Source of the DNA: Chara braunii
Taxonomy: Eukaryota; Streptophyta; Charophyceae; Charales; Characeae
NCBI GenBank assembly: GCA_003427395.1
Contig: BFEA01000631.1
Location: 609,843 to 673,842, forward strand
Direction of reading: 5' to 3'
Length of the DNA stretch: 64,000 bases
The translations under genes were made by a program, and so were the position numbers. The notes beneath the pieces are model-generated. The model had not been told where the DNA came from and made no database searches. It saw only the letters and a list, made by a program, of their open reading frames with translations. Each line of letters starts with the position of its first letter. The first letter of the stretch is position 1. Below, piece after piece: positions 46,710-57,168 of this stretch.

Positions 46710-47430
46710 AATCATGAGCAAATACCCTTGTAAGAGTGTTTGCTTCGACAGCGCGTGTCAGTCGACGCTTGAGTGTCGAACGTGACCCCCGTGACCACTG
46801 AGGGCCACACGATTATGAGTACTACATAGTATACCATCATTGCGACTGCTTGAGCATTCATGCATGGCTAGTTGATATAACTAAGAATTGTGCTGCCATG
46901 ATATTTATTCAGAGTCTCGCGAGTGATACTCATCTGATCCGCTTAGTAAAAGTTACGAGTTAAGTGTGAATAAAGAGACTAGGCGAGATATTGCAAGTAA
47001 GAACGAGTTTTTGTTGGAAAGTGTATCGCGTGGTTAGAATGGCCGTCCTAATCGACCGACATAGGGTCGCACTCGAGAGATCAGAGCCTCGAGCGACGAT
47101 TCGCGTGCGGGTTCGATTCGGGCGTTAACCGCACATACCCCCTATGCTACACCAGAAACGCCCTCGGTTGGGCCACCTTTGCGATTGCATACGAAAAATC
47201 TTAGCATGTGGTCCGGTAGCTCGGCGAGGATATGCCCACCTAAGGGATAGTGAAAACTCCCGCGGGATAGTGCCTCACATGACTCTATCCTGTCGTTAGG
47301 GACCCTCGAGAGGTACGGCTGGCGCACTCGGCCGGAGCGGCAAAACGCTCTCCGCGACAAGTCCCGCAAAACTTGCGTGACGCGGCCTGGAGGGTCCCCC
47401 TGCGACTGATGCGCTCTACAATTTTTCCTG
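46710..47430 (+). repeat. Hairpin plus distal composite block (fragment)
   Basis: Starts with the stem at 46718-46743, then the small CGACGCTTGAGTGTCG dyad, ACTACATAGTATACCATC, CCTAATCGACCGA and GCGCACTCGGCCGGAGCGG, ending near GGAGGGTCC and GATGCGCTC. It matches 13.2-13.95 kb in the same order. The other modules are missing. Confidence 0.65.
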
Positions 47431-48110
47431 GCTTGCCCGCTCGGTGCTCACGCCGACGTCGCCACCACGCAGCACTAGGATCTTCCTTTTCGACATCCTC
47501 CACCAGCCGCTGCCACTACGTACACCGCTCCACCTTCAGCCAAACAACGTGATTCGAGAAATTTGAACGCGGACCTCCGTACATTTTATTTTCATTTTTG
47601 CGGGTCGGAGCCAGGATTCGAATTTTCCCGCCTCTCAGAGCTGGACCAGGTCCATCCATATGGACATGACCCTATGGACCAGCGACCCTACCCCCCCCCC
47701 GCTGCCGGTAACAATATTATGCGACTGGTCGCGGGCCCGCCGTAGGAATCGTCCTCGGACGACCTTCCCGAGGATGAGTGGAATGACAATGGAAATTCTC
47801 TTGGACGACCACGAGGAAAACCCCTCGGGCCCTGAGGTTGATCAGAGGAGTGTCTAACGAGCCCCTTGGTGTCTCCTTTTCTTCCTTTTCGCAAATTTTG
47901 GGAGGTCATTATTACATAAATGAAAACACTTATTAGTAAAGACTGTATACCTTCGATAGTTCCACAAGAAAAACCAATTAAAAGGTAACCTACATGGCCA
48001 ATAAAACTATAAGTTCAGAGTTGTTTTACTTTGTTTTGAGCCATTGCGGCTAATGCTCCTAATATCATGGAAGCAATGCTGCAAAAAAAGAAGATTGTTT
48101 GCCATGTTTT
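47431..48110. other. Unassigned sequence
   Basis: Contains a weak minus-strand B-box-like word (GGATTCGAATTTTC region near 47610) without a convincing A box. No gene recognised. Confidence 0.35.
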
Positions 48111-48609
48111 ATTGAGGCTGGCATAGCAATTCCTTAGTACGGGATGCCGGGAGTGTCAGGACATAGTGGTCTAACACTTTACCTCAGGGCCGGAACGGGC
48201 TCCAGGGACATACGAGGGAACAAAGAATTGTCTGCTCTCAGATTATCATACAACACAGGGCCTAGAGATTATCGAGGGTCAACACATACAGCCCATGATT
48301 CACGATTGAGGGTGGGTTATCCTCCTAATACATACCTTACAGTTGAGGCTAGCATAGCAGTCCTTAGTACGGATGTCGGGGTGTCAGGAGATACTGCACC
48401 TTACCGCGGGGCCGAAACGGGCTTCAGGGATATACGAGGGAACAAAGGATCCGCATCTCTCTACCATCAACATCATAGTACACTGTAGTAAAAGAACAAC
48501 ATAAGGATAAAAGAAACTCAGTCCATAAAATCATGACCTAGGGTTGGCTATCTTCCTAGTACGTAGCAAAGGTTGAGGCTGCTGGCATAGCAGTTCCTTA
48601 GTACGGGAT
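48111..48609 (+). repeat. ~230-bp tandem array, interrupted by the retrotransposon
   Basis: Units begin near 48111, 48343 and 48572 with TTGAGGCTGGCATAGCA, CCTTAGTACGGGAT and, later, GGGCTCCAGGGACATACG. The third unit breaks at 48609 and its continuation (GGATGTCGGGGGTGTC, then GGGCTCCAGGGACATACG) resumes at 61757. The other units therefore give the empty site. Confidence 0.85.
48606..48609. other. Target-site duplication, left (GGAT)
   Basis: GGAT directly precedes the left element end (TGTGACG) and is repeated at 61757-61760 after the right end (CGTCACA). Comparison with the neighbouring tandem units supports a 4-bp duplication; a 5-bp one with a mismatch is possible. Confidence 0.75.
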
Positions 48610-49385
48610 TGTGACGAACCACTTTCGGTAGCGCGCGACTTTCTGCGCGGTTGCAATGAGGGGTCCTAAGCTGGGAAGGTTGGGCCAATTATGGGAGATT
48701 GGGATGGATGGGAAATTGCATCAGTACCCTCGCTTCTTCGTCTTTTGCGTTGATTCTTTTTGAATGGCTGAGTTCGGAGCCGGGTGTGTCACGGGACGGG
48801 TGATTGATTGGTCGGATGGTTGGCTCGCCGCCAAGTGCGTGATTAATAAATGTTGACGTCATTTTTTTTTATTCGGTTTCGGAATTTTTGGACGCGGACA
48901 TCGCGTGGGAATTTGCTTCGTTCTTTTTGAATTTTCTTTTTGAATTCTTTTTCGAATTTTGTCGAGCCTTGATGACTCTCGGAATTTCGGACTTTCCTTC
49001 CGGAACCTGTACTTTTGCTTTTTTTCCTCCTTAGTTAGGAATTTAGGAATTTTGTAATTAGGACTTTTTTTTGTCGCGCGGCGCCTTTTTGCTTATGCGC
49101 TTCTTCATGTGGCTGCAACAAAATTATGATTAGTCGGCACCTTTAATCGGGTGTGTAACTGTAATTTTGGGTTGGCGCCATTGTAACTATATCTTTCTTC
49201 TTGAGCTTCGTCTTTCCCGCCCTTCGTCTCTTTCTTTTACTGCGTTTTGGGTAGCCACAGTCTGCATGATCGGATTGATGTGTGGAGAGAGGCTACGTCC
49301 CCCACGCCGCGACCCGGTCATAAAGAACGTGGACGCTCCCTCTCTAATCTTCCTTCTAAGTCCTTGTAACTCCGTGTTCTTCGCT

Positions 49386-49405
49386 CATGCATGCACGCTA
49401 TAAAT
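49386..49405 (+). promoter_or_regulatory. Likely LTR promoter: CATGCATG plus TATAAAT
   Basis: A plant RY-like CATGCATG (49386-49393) lies just before TATAAAT (49399-49405). The same arrangement is kept in the 3' LTR (60056-60076). A second TATATAAA lies near 49746 (60417 in the other LTR). This would place the RNA start near 49.43 kb, giving a long R-U5. It is inferred from motif and conservation. Confidence 0.45.
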
Positions 49406-50382
49406 TCCGGCTGTGCGATTAGTTAGCTCTCTTAACCATCTATTGGAAGCTCGGGGTTGCGCGCTCAGAGAGGGTCGGCACACGAGCGAAGTAAGAGGTG
49501 AGTAGAGCAGGAGTCGGGCGACCCGACGAGTTGGTGCCAAACGCGTAGGGTTGACGTGGGCCACAGCGGACTGTGGGCGCGGGCGAACCTGAAGGGTGCG
49601 GGAGGACTAAGCGGGGTGACGGCTTCGTGGGTTGGTGCGCGACGACGGACTGTCCGCATCGGAGAAGAAGAGAGAGGAAGAGGGAGTTGAGGCTGATGGA
49701 CGCGGATTTGTTGCTTCTTTTATCTTTTCTCCCTCCTGTCTCGTGTATATAAATTTTGATTTCGGTTCCGGTCGATCTGCCCGTTTTCTATTTTTCGGAA
49801 TCTGGACTTGGGTTTTTGCTCACAATTGTCTTCGCGATTTCCGTCTCAGATGCACTGTGTGTGTATCTTGTTGAATGAATGGATGTATGGATGTCATGTT
49901 TGGTTGCTTGTCTTTCTACCGGATCCTTGCCTTTGCCTTTGTTTGTTGCCCTTGATGCACTCATGAGTAGGATAGGAATTTTGTGCAATCGGTAATCCCA
50001 TTCTGATTTTTGCTCATCTTTTGATTGGAATGTTGTTTTTGTTGCATATTGCACTCTCGAAAATTACGGAGTGATTGGACTGTCGGATGTCTGGCCTAGC
50101 GAACGCCGCGCGAGGACGCGTGTAAACGCGACTTGATCTGCGCATTTACACGTGCCCCCGTGTGTTGATTCCTCAATACCAAAAAGAACCATCGGTGGCA
50201 GAAATACTGTCTGATTGGATACGTCCATCCAGGGCCCGCGACGAAGCAATCATCATGGGCGAACACGTGTAAGCGCGACTTGATTTGCACCGGCCTGCAC
50301 GTGCTCACACGCGGTAATCGCAATCGGCACAAACCCGCCCTTAGGCGTCTCGTAGCTCTGCGATGACATAATAACACGCTGA

Positions 50383-50751
50383 GAAAGCTTGGAGTCGTTG
50401 TTGTACGACCCGGACCACTTCACCCCCTGGGTAAACGAAATCCTCCGAAAGAACCCACGCCTCACCGAGAACCGACTGTGTCCTAGGGAGTTTTACTACG
50501 CCACCACAAGCGACCCCCGATGCTCTGATTTCCCCACTCAGAACCACACCCACTACTTCACCCACCCCGGCTTTGTCGTTATCTCCACCAGCTTCCCTCC
50601 CTTCCGCCTTCTTCTTCCATATCACCAACTCAGCGTCGTCCCGTGGAATGCCATAGCCCCCTACTGGCCTAGTACACCCTGCGGAAATTGTCGACGACGC
50701 GGCGATTCGAGAACCCCGGAAACCCGGAGGCCTAACCCAAGCATGCAATGA
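50383..50751 (+). pseudogene. LTR-internal open frame, 5' LTR copy (broken)
   Basis: Homologue of the frame at 61041-61535. This copy has ATA where the other has its start ATG, a TGA at 50380-50382, and a TGA at 50749-50751 where the other has CGA, so it is cut to about 122 codons. The protein is aromatic- and Pro-rich (HFTPWVNEIL, REFYYATTS, HTHYFTHPGF). Between the two LTRs there is a 3-bp indel that keeps the frame. The family is unknown. The opposite strand is also open here, so coding status is unproven. Confidence 0.35.
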
Positions 50752-51072
50752 CAAGCGCCACGTGGCCACTTTCAACGGCCCAACTCATCAGACCCCCACC
50801 CACCCCGAAGGGACCTTCCCACAAACCGCCGTCCTCGGAACCAATGGCTCGCCCGACCTTGAGTGACCTGCGTATACCATCTGCGTTATGACCAGAGGTG
50901 GTCCGCCCTCTCCGCCAAATTGCACTCGTGCCCCCGAAAAACTCTGCCACATGAGATCTCAGTTATGACCTGGGACTCCACCCCCACTTTCCCAAAAATC
51001 CTTGACACACCCCTTTTCGCACTTCCAGGCCCACATCCTACTCCGATCAGGAAGTCGCGCTGGGCGTGAGGT

Positions 51073-51085
51073 TGGTATCGGAGCC
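51073..51085 (+). other. Primer-binding site, initiator tRNA-Met (plant type)
   Basis: TGGTATCGGAGCC differs at one base from the complement of the plant initiator tRNA-Met 3' end (TGGTATCAGAGCC). The changed base would still allow a G-U pair. It begins inside the last bases of the LTR, so a few spacer and LTR-end bases have been lost. Confidence 0.85.
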
Positions 51086-51225
51086 CGACACGTGGCCGGG
51101 TTTTAGGATTAATAGCACGTTTATTGGGCGATCTGGCTAACCGAGGGCGACCTCGACCCCGGAACGCGCATAGACGCGAACCCGTCATCACCCGAAGTAG
51201 ATCGGCTAATCGCCGGGCAGCCAAC

Positions 51226-52863
51226 ATGAACGCTAATGCACGGAATCCGAATCCGCAGCAGAATGTTAATCAACCAAATCCTAATCAACCCGCCCCACGA
51301 GCACGGGTTCCCATGACGCCACCTGATCTGTATCTATTTGACCCTGCGCGTCATCTAGCAGGAGCTTGGTTGGCCACGCTCCGAGCACAGCAGTATGACG
51401 ATGACAAAGTTCAGGTAAACATTCCCGCTCGATTAGGAAGAGACGCTCATCACTGGTTTAGTACCTACGTATGGGTAGATCTTCCGACCTTCGAACGGGA
51501 TTTTCTGAATCTATTTGATTATGTCCACCCAGAGCAAGCACTCTACATGATCAAAGACCGGGTGCAAAAACCTCTCGAATCTATCGCAGAGTATCGAAAT
51601 CGGTTCTACCGAATGTTTGTGAAAACTGAGCGAGGTGAGCAAGTCGGGACAGATTTGTTTATTGATGGGCTTCGTAGCCGGATGATAAGGGCGAAGCTGT
51701 GAAAGCAGTTTTCCCCCATCAATCACACGCTACAACAGATCATGGCCGCTGCAGAGGAGATGGAACGAAAGTTCACGGCGAACTTCCTGGAAGGAGAAGA
51801 CTATCCTAAGGAAGGGGATTCGTCCGAACTCGCAAGGGCAAGAGCTGAGTTGGCTGCGTTGCAGAACAAATTCAAGAATATGGGATTTGTATCTGACCCA
51901 GTCACCTATCTGGAACAGATAGCTCCTAAACGACCAGCCCCGAGTGTGATCACGAGTGTCCCCGTCCCTGTGATACCAGTACCTGTAATGACGGCACCCC
52001 CATCACCAACTGAGAATCCGGTAAGGACAAATGAGTCTACTGCTATTTTCGAGCTGACCAAGACGTTAATTAGCCTAATCCAGGAAAGCAAGAAGGAAAA
52101 GCGAGAACGTAACGCTCGGTTAGAAGCCATGATGAGAAACATGAGGCCCATCGCGGTGCGTGCCCCTCCGATCCAACAAGGGCTGGCCCCGACGCCTGCT
52201 CTCGGGGGACCCGCGAACAATCTGAATATTTGTTATGCATGCCATCAGCTAGGGCTTCTGGCCCGTGATTGCCCCCACCGGCTTCCGCAACAACGGGTCG
52301 GGGTCGCACCAATGGCAGCGGCCCCCATCGCTAACGGACCTGGGCGGGTAGGAGCTCTCATGGAAAAAATGGAAGGTGTAGGAAGTGCGCTAGCAACCAC
52401 GGAAGAGGCTGTTGAGCTCATCCCGTTAGATCAGTATGTATTGCTTGGTTATCCTGGGCTCGGAATGATCGGAACGATCAGACCGGCACCAAAACAGAAA
52501 GAAGTGGCGGAGTGGCGACCTTCTCTAGGAGAGATGGAGTCGGGAGGACCCACCTTCGTCACTGGGGAAATCGATGTGCTCAACATCATTCGAGCCCTGG
52601 ACCATCGGATTCCATTCCCGATCGGCCACCTGCTCTCGATCTCTGAACAAGCTAATGAGCGAATGCTACAACACTGTAAGGCGAATCGAAAACGATTCAC
52701 CCTCGCCCGAACAACGAACGTGAAAGCTAAAAGCCCTATGACAGATGAAAATACGGTCGGCACGTCGGATCCAATACGAGTAGGACTAATACAGAAAGAC
52801 GATAATTTCCTACAGATTAAACCCATCCCTTGGAAATCTGCGGAATGCGACATCGAAATATGA
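51226..52863 (+). pseudogene. gag: gag (capsid and nucleocapsid), two nonsense codons
   Basis: Structural polyprotein that would pack the element RNA in the cytoplasm. The ATG at 51226 is the first in frame; the frame is open upstream to 51124. After an Asn/Pro-rich leader comes a Retrotrans_gag-type capsid region (LAGAWLATLR, HHWFSTY, FERDFLNLF, ESIAEYRNRFYRMF). TGA at 51700-51702 breaks it; the same frame continues with a coiled region, a Pro-rich linker and a zinc knuckle near 52232-52273 (CYACHQLG then LLARDC). The knuckle reads C-x2-C-x9-C with Leu where the family has His, a one-base change. The frame ends with TGA at 52861-52863, still in the protease frame. The first stop could be CGA decay; the second may be mutation or a former readthrough point. 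Confidence 0.85.
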
Positions 52864-53706
52864 GGAATTCCGTACAATACAATCATCGATTCGGGCGGTG
52901 CTGTTTTGGCTATCTCACTGCGAGTAGTTGAGAGGGCAGGAAGGAAAAATGATCTGATCATGCTCACAGAAAAGGACCAGCTCGTTTCGGCAAACAAAGA
53001 AAAGATTAAAACAGTAGGACGGATGACCAATGTTGCTTTTCAATTAGGAAAGGTGCATGCACTGGGAGATGTCGTGGTATTGGATGTAAACACCTACGAT
53101 GTTCTTTTCGGCCTTCCCATTTTTGTGGCATTGCGAGCAAACTTGGGTTTCGAACGACGGTCGGTCATCCTCCGAAATACGGGAGGAAAGCCCTATCTTG
53201 TACCTATGAGATTGACCCTTCGCACTACAATCAACGAGGTCCCGCGAGTCTCTCCGATGATAGCGGGAACTCTCCGCATGATCACCTGGGAAAACTCCGC
53301 AGACGATGACCCCTCATCGAGGGATGCGGATAGCAGTGACGAAAATGATCCAGAAATTCTGAAACTAGCACGACAGCGCATTTATTACCCGCCGCCCAGA
53401 ACGATCGCAAGAACAATGCATCTGACCAGTCGGAATATCCAAAGGACCAAGGCGATGATTCTGGGAGAACCCCTCGTACAAATTTCGAGGATGGTCGATT
53501 CTTTGGAACCCCCTCAAACCCTGTACGAAGGAATCTCCCCTCTCCTCGCCCGATACAACGACAAGAAGCACTACTGCGATATCACAGATCTACCGAAGTC
53601 CCTACTGACACCCGCAAAGGAAGTACGACTGTTACGTCTAGGGGCGGAGGTAGTTCTTTGGAACCCCATGGGCGCCTCGAGACTGAATCAGACGAACTCG
53701 GAGTAA
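52864..53706 (+). pseudogene. pro: Aspartic protease (retropepsin) and linker
   Basis: Would cut the Gag-Pol polyprotein. It starts directly after the TGA at 52861-52863 in the same frame as gag. The active-site motif is IIDSGG (DSG at 52888-52896), with the following AVLAIS strand, and the flap-side motif YDVLFGLPIFV near 53095-53130. An acidic, Ser/Asp-rich linker follows (around 53300-53350). The family normally reads DSGA or DTGA; here Gly replaces Ala. Near 53600-53690 the reading shifts: another frame carries a sensible linker (TVPWQDICDG, GHVAIREEDAQ) up to TAG 53817-53819. The protease is therefore recognisable but not expressible as part of one polyprotein. Confidence 0.85.
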
Positions 53707-53930
53707 AGATCGCAACTAAAACCGTACCGTGGCAAGACATCTGTGATGGGATCATCTCGGAAGGACACGTGGCCATCCGAGAGGAAGACGCCCAAATGAT
53801 GGTCACGGTGTTCTCCTAGCGATCAGACCATTCGTTCACCTCTGCGCCACCGCCGGATGTGGCAAAACAAGCACGCACGAAGCAGATCGACGTCCGAATC
53901 TGGGATTAACTTTTTGAGGTACACGTGCCA

Positions 53931-55379
53931 TAGTACGTACCTGATGAGATTCATCGTTTAATTGCGGACATTTTGACGGAATATCGGGGAGCGATTAGCG
54001 TAGCAAACACTGATATCGGTTTGTCGCTGGTCATTCAACATGAAATCCAGACGGGAAATCATTCCCCCATCCACTGCAAGCCCTACCGATACTCCTTGAT
54101 AGAACGGAAAAAAGCTCTCGAACGGATTCGGGAATTCGAAACCAGCGGGTGGATTGAACCCGCCACCGAACCATGGTCATTTTCAGTAGTGCTAGTACCG
54201 AAGAAAAATGGATCAATTCGCATATGCATCGATTATCACAAACTGAATGAAATCACGATTAAAGATGTGTATCCCCTCCCCCGGATTGATGATTTGCTGG
54301 ATGCGATTGGCTGCGCTGATTATTTTAGTAAGTTTGATATTTGTCATGGCTTCCATCACATTCTGGTTAAGGAGGAAGATCGGCCAAAAACAACCTTCGT
54401 GTTGTTTGAAGGCACGTGGCAGTGGGTTTGGTGTCCGATGGGGATCTGCAATGTGCCTGCCACGTTTCAGCGAGTGATGAACATGACGTTCCAGAACTTC
54501 GTCAACAAGACACAACTAACTCAGGAAATTATCAACTTCAGCGTGATCGTATACATGGACGATATCCTTGTCTACTCGGAGACTTACCACGGACATGCAC
54601 AACATATTGAGTGGACGTTGGGAGCGCTGAGAGACGTTGGGTTCAAGATCGCACTCGAAAAGAGCGAATTTTTCCTTTCGGAAATTTCGTTTTTGGGTTA
54701 CGTCGTGACACGTGGAGGATTGCGGCCTGACTCGAGAAAGGTCACGGCGGTGAGAGAAGCTCCAGCTCCCACGTCGCTGATGCAGGTTCGAGCCTTCTTG
54801 GGGTTGGCATCATACTATCACCGTTTCATCAAAGGCTTCGCCGTGATTGCGCGGCCACTAACGAACCTGTTACGAAAGGACCAGCCTCTCAGTTGGGACG
54901 CGGAGTGTGAGCAGGCCTTCGCGACCCTCAAAGACGCTCTGGCAACGACACTTATTTTGATCCGACCGGACCCCTCGAAACAGTTCATTTTTATTACGGA
55001 CTGGCAACCGGAAGCTATTTCCACTATTTTAGCGCAGAAGGGGAACAATCGTCGCGAACATGTCATCGAGTACGAGTCGCGAACGGTGCCAGACGAACGG
55101 AGGAATGACTCAGCCCCCCAAGGCGAATGCTATGCAGTAGTCTAGGAAATCCAGCACTTCCATCCGTATCTCTATGGGCAGAAGTTCCGCCTCATGACAG
55201 ATCACGAGCCCTTGCTGGCTTTGAAGAAACTCACTAATTACACGGGCATGATTGGACGTTGGGCGGTGCGACTACAGGAGTACGACTTCGACATCATTCA
55301 CCGGAAGACAAAGACACGGCAACGCGGACGGACTGACACGTCTGCATCGGCCCGCTAAAGTGCCTAAGGGCGAGGAAAT
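53931..55379 (+). pseudogene. pol: Reverse transcriptase and RNase H
   Basis: Copies the element RNA into DNA. A continuous frame runs from just after TAG 53931-53933 to TAG 55143-55145. RT motifs (numbered from 53973): the LVPKKNGSIR and PLPRIDDLLD blocks (75-110), motif A SKFDI with catalytic Asp122, PATFQRVMN (162-170), the YMDD catalytic box (194-197), FLGYVV (240-245) and AFLGLASYY (274-282), typical of Ty3/gypsy. RNase H follows, with Asp343 (ITDW) and Glu385 (GECYAV); after the stop, MTDHEPL gives the third acidic residue in the same frame, and near 55318 a one-base shift restores the final NADGLTRLH block. All catalytic residues survive, but across a stop and a frameshift. Confidence 0.93.
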
Positions 55380-55444
55380 CACTCCGTGGAAAGAGTAAGA
55401 ACCGGCGAACGGGCCTAAGTACGGACAAGTGGCAATTATCCCAC

Positions 55445-55740
55445 GTGGCAAGAAGTAAACCAGTGGCAATGGGTGACGGAGGTAACCTCACTACCCCTCT
55501 TTCTCCCATCTCCTCTTCATCTCTTCTCTCCTTGCCTGATAAATTTTGCTATTTTTGCGAAGCAATCTCTCGAGTATATTTTGTCCCCATGCGTCATAAC
55601 GGGGAAGGGTATGAGGAATGGATAGACTGTCGACAGTGTGTTACACGAGCCCATGGCTCGTGCATGGCTCGTGCATCCAATATCGAAATGATAGTAAACC
55701 GTGGCTATGCCCCTTGTGTCGGATTGACAAGATCTTGACC
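55445..55740 (+). pseudogene. PHD-type zinc finger in pol, before the integrase
   Basis: Between RNase H and integrase lies a C4HC3 finger. In the first frame the pattern is CYFC (from 55547), 23 residues, then W.DCRQC....HGSC; in the next frame over it ends with PWLCPLC (Cys at 55708 and 55717). The order C-x2-C, C-x2-C, H-x2-C, C-x2-C with Trp just before the last Cys pair is the PHD signature; the HHCC integrase finger lies separately downstream. The frame change falls at an 11-bp tandem duplication (55655-55665 and 55666-55676); counting one copy only puts all eight ligands in one frame. PHD fingers read histone H3 tails, so a chromatin-targeting role is plausible but inferred. The N-terminal ~30 residues are Ser/Pro-rich. 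Confidence 0.75.
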
Positions 55741-57168
55741 GAGGCTCGCTTTTTGGATGCCACGTCAGAAGGATTGGAAAAGACCCGGAGGTTTAGAAGG
55801 GACGAAGTATGCACCGATATCGCTTTGATTGCCACCCTAGTAGGCAACCCGCTCCAGGATTTCACCAAGGAAGATCGGAGGAGGGCTAACGAAAGGGCTC
55901 GGGATTATCGATGGGTAGAGGGTAGGTTAGAAAAACGGAAAACGGACGGCAGTGGGATTTGGATGGTTGTACCCCATCCGTTCATGAGGTACGTACCGCA
56001 TCCGTTCATGAGGTACGACTGGGTGAAGACAGCACACGAAGAAACGACTGCCCATTTTGCCGTACGGATTACGGAATCAGCAATCGACAAAAACGAATGG
56101 TATTGGTCCAATATTCGAGACGATGTGAAATTCATCGTCGCAAACTGTCAAGTCTGCGCTGCTGACAAGGCGTCGATCCAGCCGTTGAGATCGATAGTAC
56201 CAACGGTAGTCGAGCGGCCGTTTCAAAGGGTGAGTATGGATACTACCGATATCATGGTACCCCCTAGCCCTAATAGTTGTGAATATTCAGTCCTGCTGGT
56301 GCCACCGAAATCGCGGGGTATGTTAACCGTTTTCTCGGGATGCACCAGGATACGGAAGAAATCCTGACCGATAACGGGGCAGAATTCAGGGGGGAAGTGT
56401 TAAGGAACCTGGTCATACACGTTGTCGCTGTGCGGAATACCGCACCCCACATGTCACAATCCAATGGGCTGGTAGAAAATGCGAATAGGGTGATAAAAAC
56501 CACATTGCGATGAAACATCGTGGCACGGGACCCAAGCCCTGGCCCGATATCGTAGACCACATCTTGGCGGCTCATCGGGGAACGCCCCATGAATCGACAG
56601 GCTTGAGCCCCTTCCAATTAAGGACCAATAGCGTTGCTTGCGTTTCGATAATAAGCCTCCCTGACGAATCAACGCTCAACCGCCGGCCCACAAGGGCCAC
56701 GACACGGAACAAGGCCAAGCGGCACTTAGAGTTAATGTAACGGTCCCTCTCTAGGCTAGCCCGAAAATGCCTGAAAAAGATCGAGTTGGCCCATGGCCGA
56801 CAGGTTCGAAGCTACGAGGCCCAGAACGGGAACGCAGGTCCACGACCCCGGTACAAATTAGGGGACAAGTGAGGAAATGTGTTCGCCAGGGTAAGCTAGC
56901 GCCACGATTCTTCGGGCGATTCCGCGTGATTGAGCTCGGACCGAACGGCGTGAACACCGTGTGGCTTGCGCCTAAAGTCTCCGGCAGCCGATCGGCTCGT
57001 CCCGTCATCCGCCATGTGTCCTACCTTTGTCCCCTTCCTCCTTCCCCATCTTCGCCTTCATCCGATTCCTCCTCCGTTGCGGAAGAGGACGACGACTGCT
57101 TATCGCCTGTCTCCCCGTCTCCTTCTCGTTCTTCTTCTGTTACTCCGTCCCCATCGCCATCGCCATGA
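55720..57168 (+). pseudogene. int: Integrase, GPY/F-like module and Ser/Pro tail
   Basis: Inserts the DNA copy into the genome. The HHCC zinc domain (His at about 56035 and 56053, CQVC near 56146-56157) is followed by the core: SMD with the first Asp near 56239, TDNGAEF (second Asp at 56370), and LVENAN (Glu at 56475), a D-x34-E spacing, one short of the usual 35. The first-to-second Asp distance also looks short. TGA stops at 56365 and 56511 and frame changes break the core. The part with AAHRGTPHESTGLSPFQL is typical of the core's end. A GPY/F-like region (KLAPRFFGRFRVIELGPNG, ~56895-56950) leads to a Ser/Pro/Asp-rich tail ending at TGA 57166-57168. A 24-bp in-frame tandem duplication lies at 55969-56016. 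There is no chromodomain. Confidence 0.88.

Larger units (their letters stand above)
48610..51075 (+). repeat. 5' LTR
   Basis: Shares 48765-51075 with 59436-61748. It has 155 extra bases at its start (48610-48764) that are missing from the 3' LTR, and lacks the last eight bases (GCGTCACA) found at 61749-61756. The primer site overlaps its end by a TGG shared with the LTR, which suggests a small deletion joined TTGG to TGGTATC. It contains a TATA-type promoter and a long open frame. Confidence 0.85.

Noticed and set aside
50341-50775. Antisense frame in the LTRs (also 61050-61442)
   Set aside because: Open on the opposite strand of the LTR frame; composition is less protein-like and the frame is interrupted differently in the two LTRs. 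Not listed as a gene, but it weakens the sense call.
52861-52863. Programmed readthrough between gag and protease
   Set aside because: A TGA in frame at the boundary fits readthrough, but several other nonsense codons in the element make simple decay more likely. Comparison with other copies would decide.
56510-56513. A third ATGA stop-start overlap
   Set aside because: It lies inside the decayed integrase core, where the next frame is just the shifted continuation of integrase.
56895-57168. Chromodomain after integrase
   Set aside because: The sequence after the GPY/F-like region is Ser/Pro/Asp-rich with no aromatic cage pattern.
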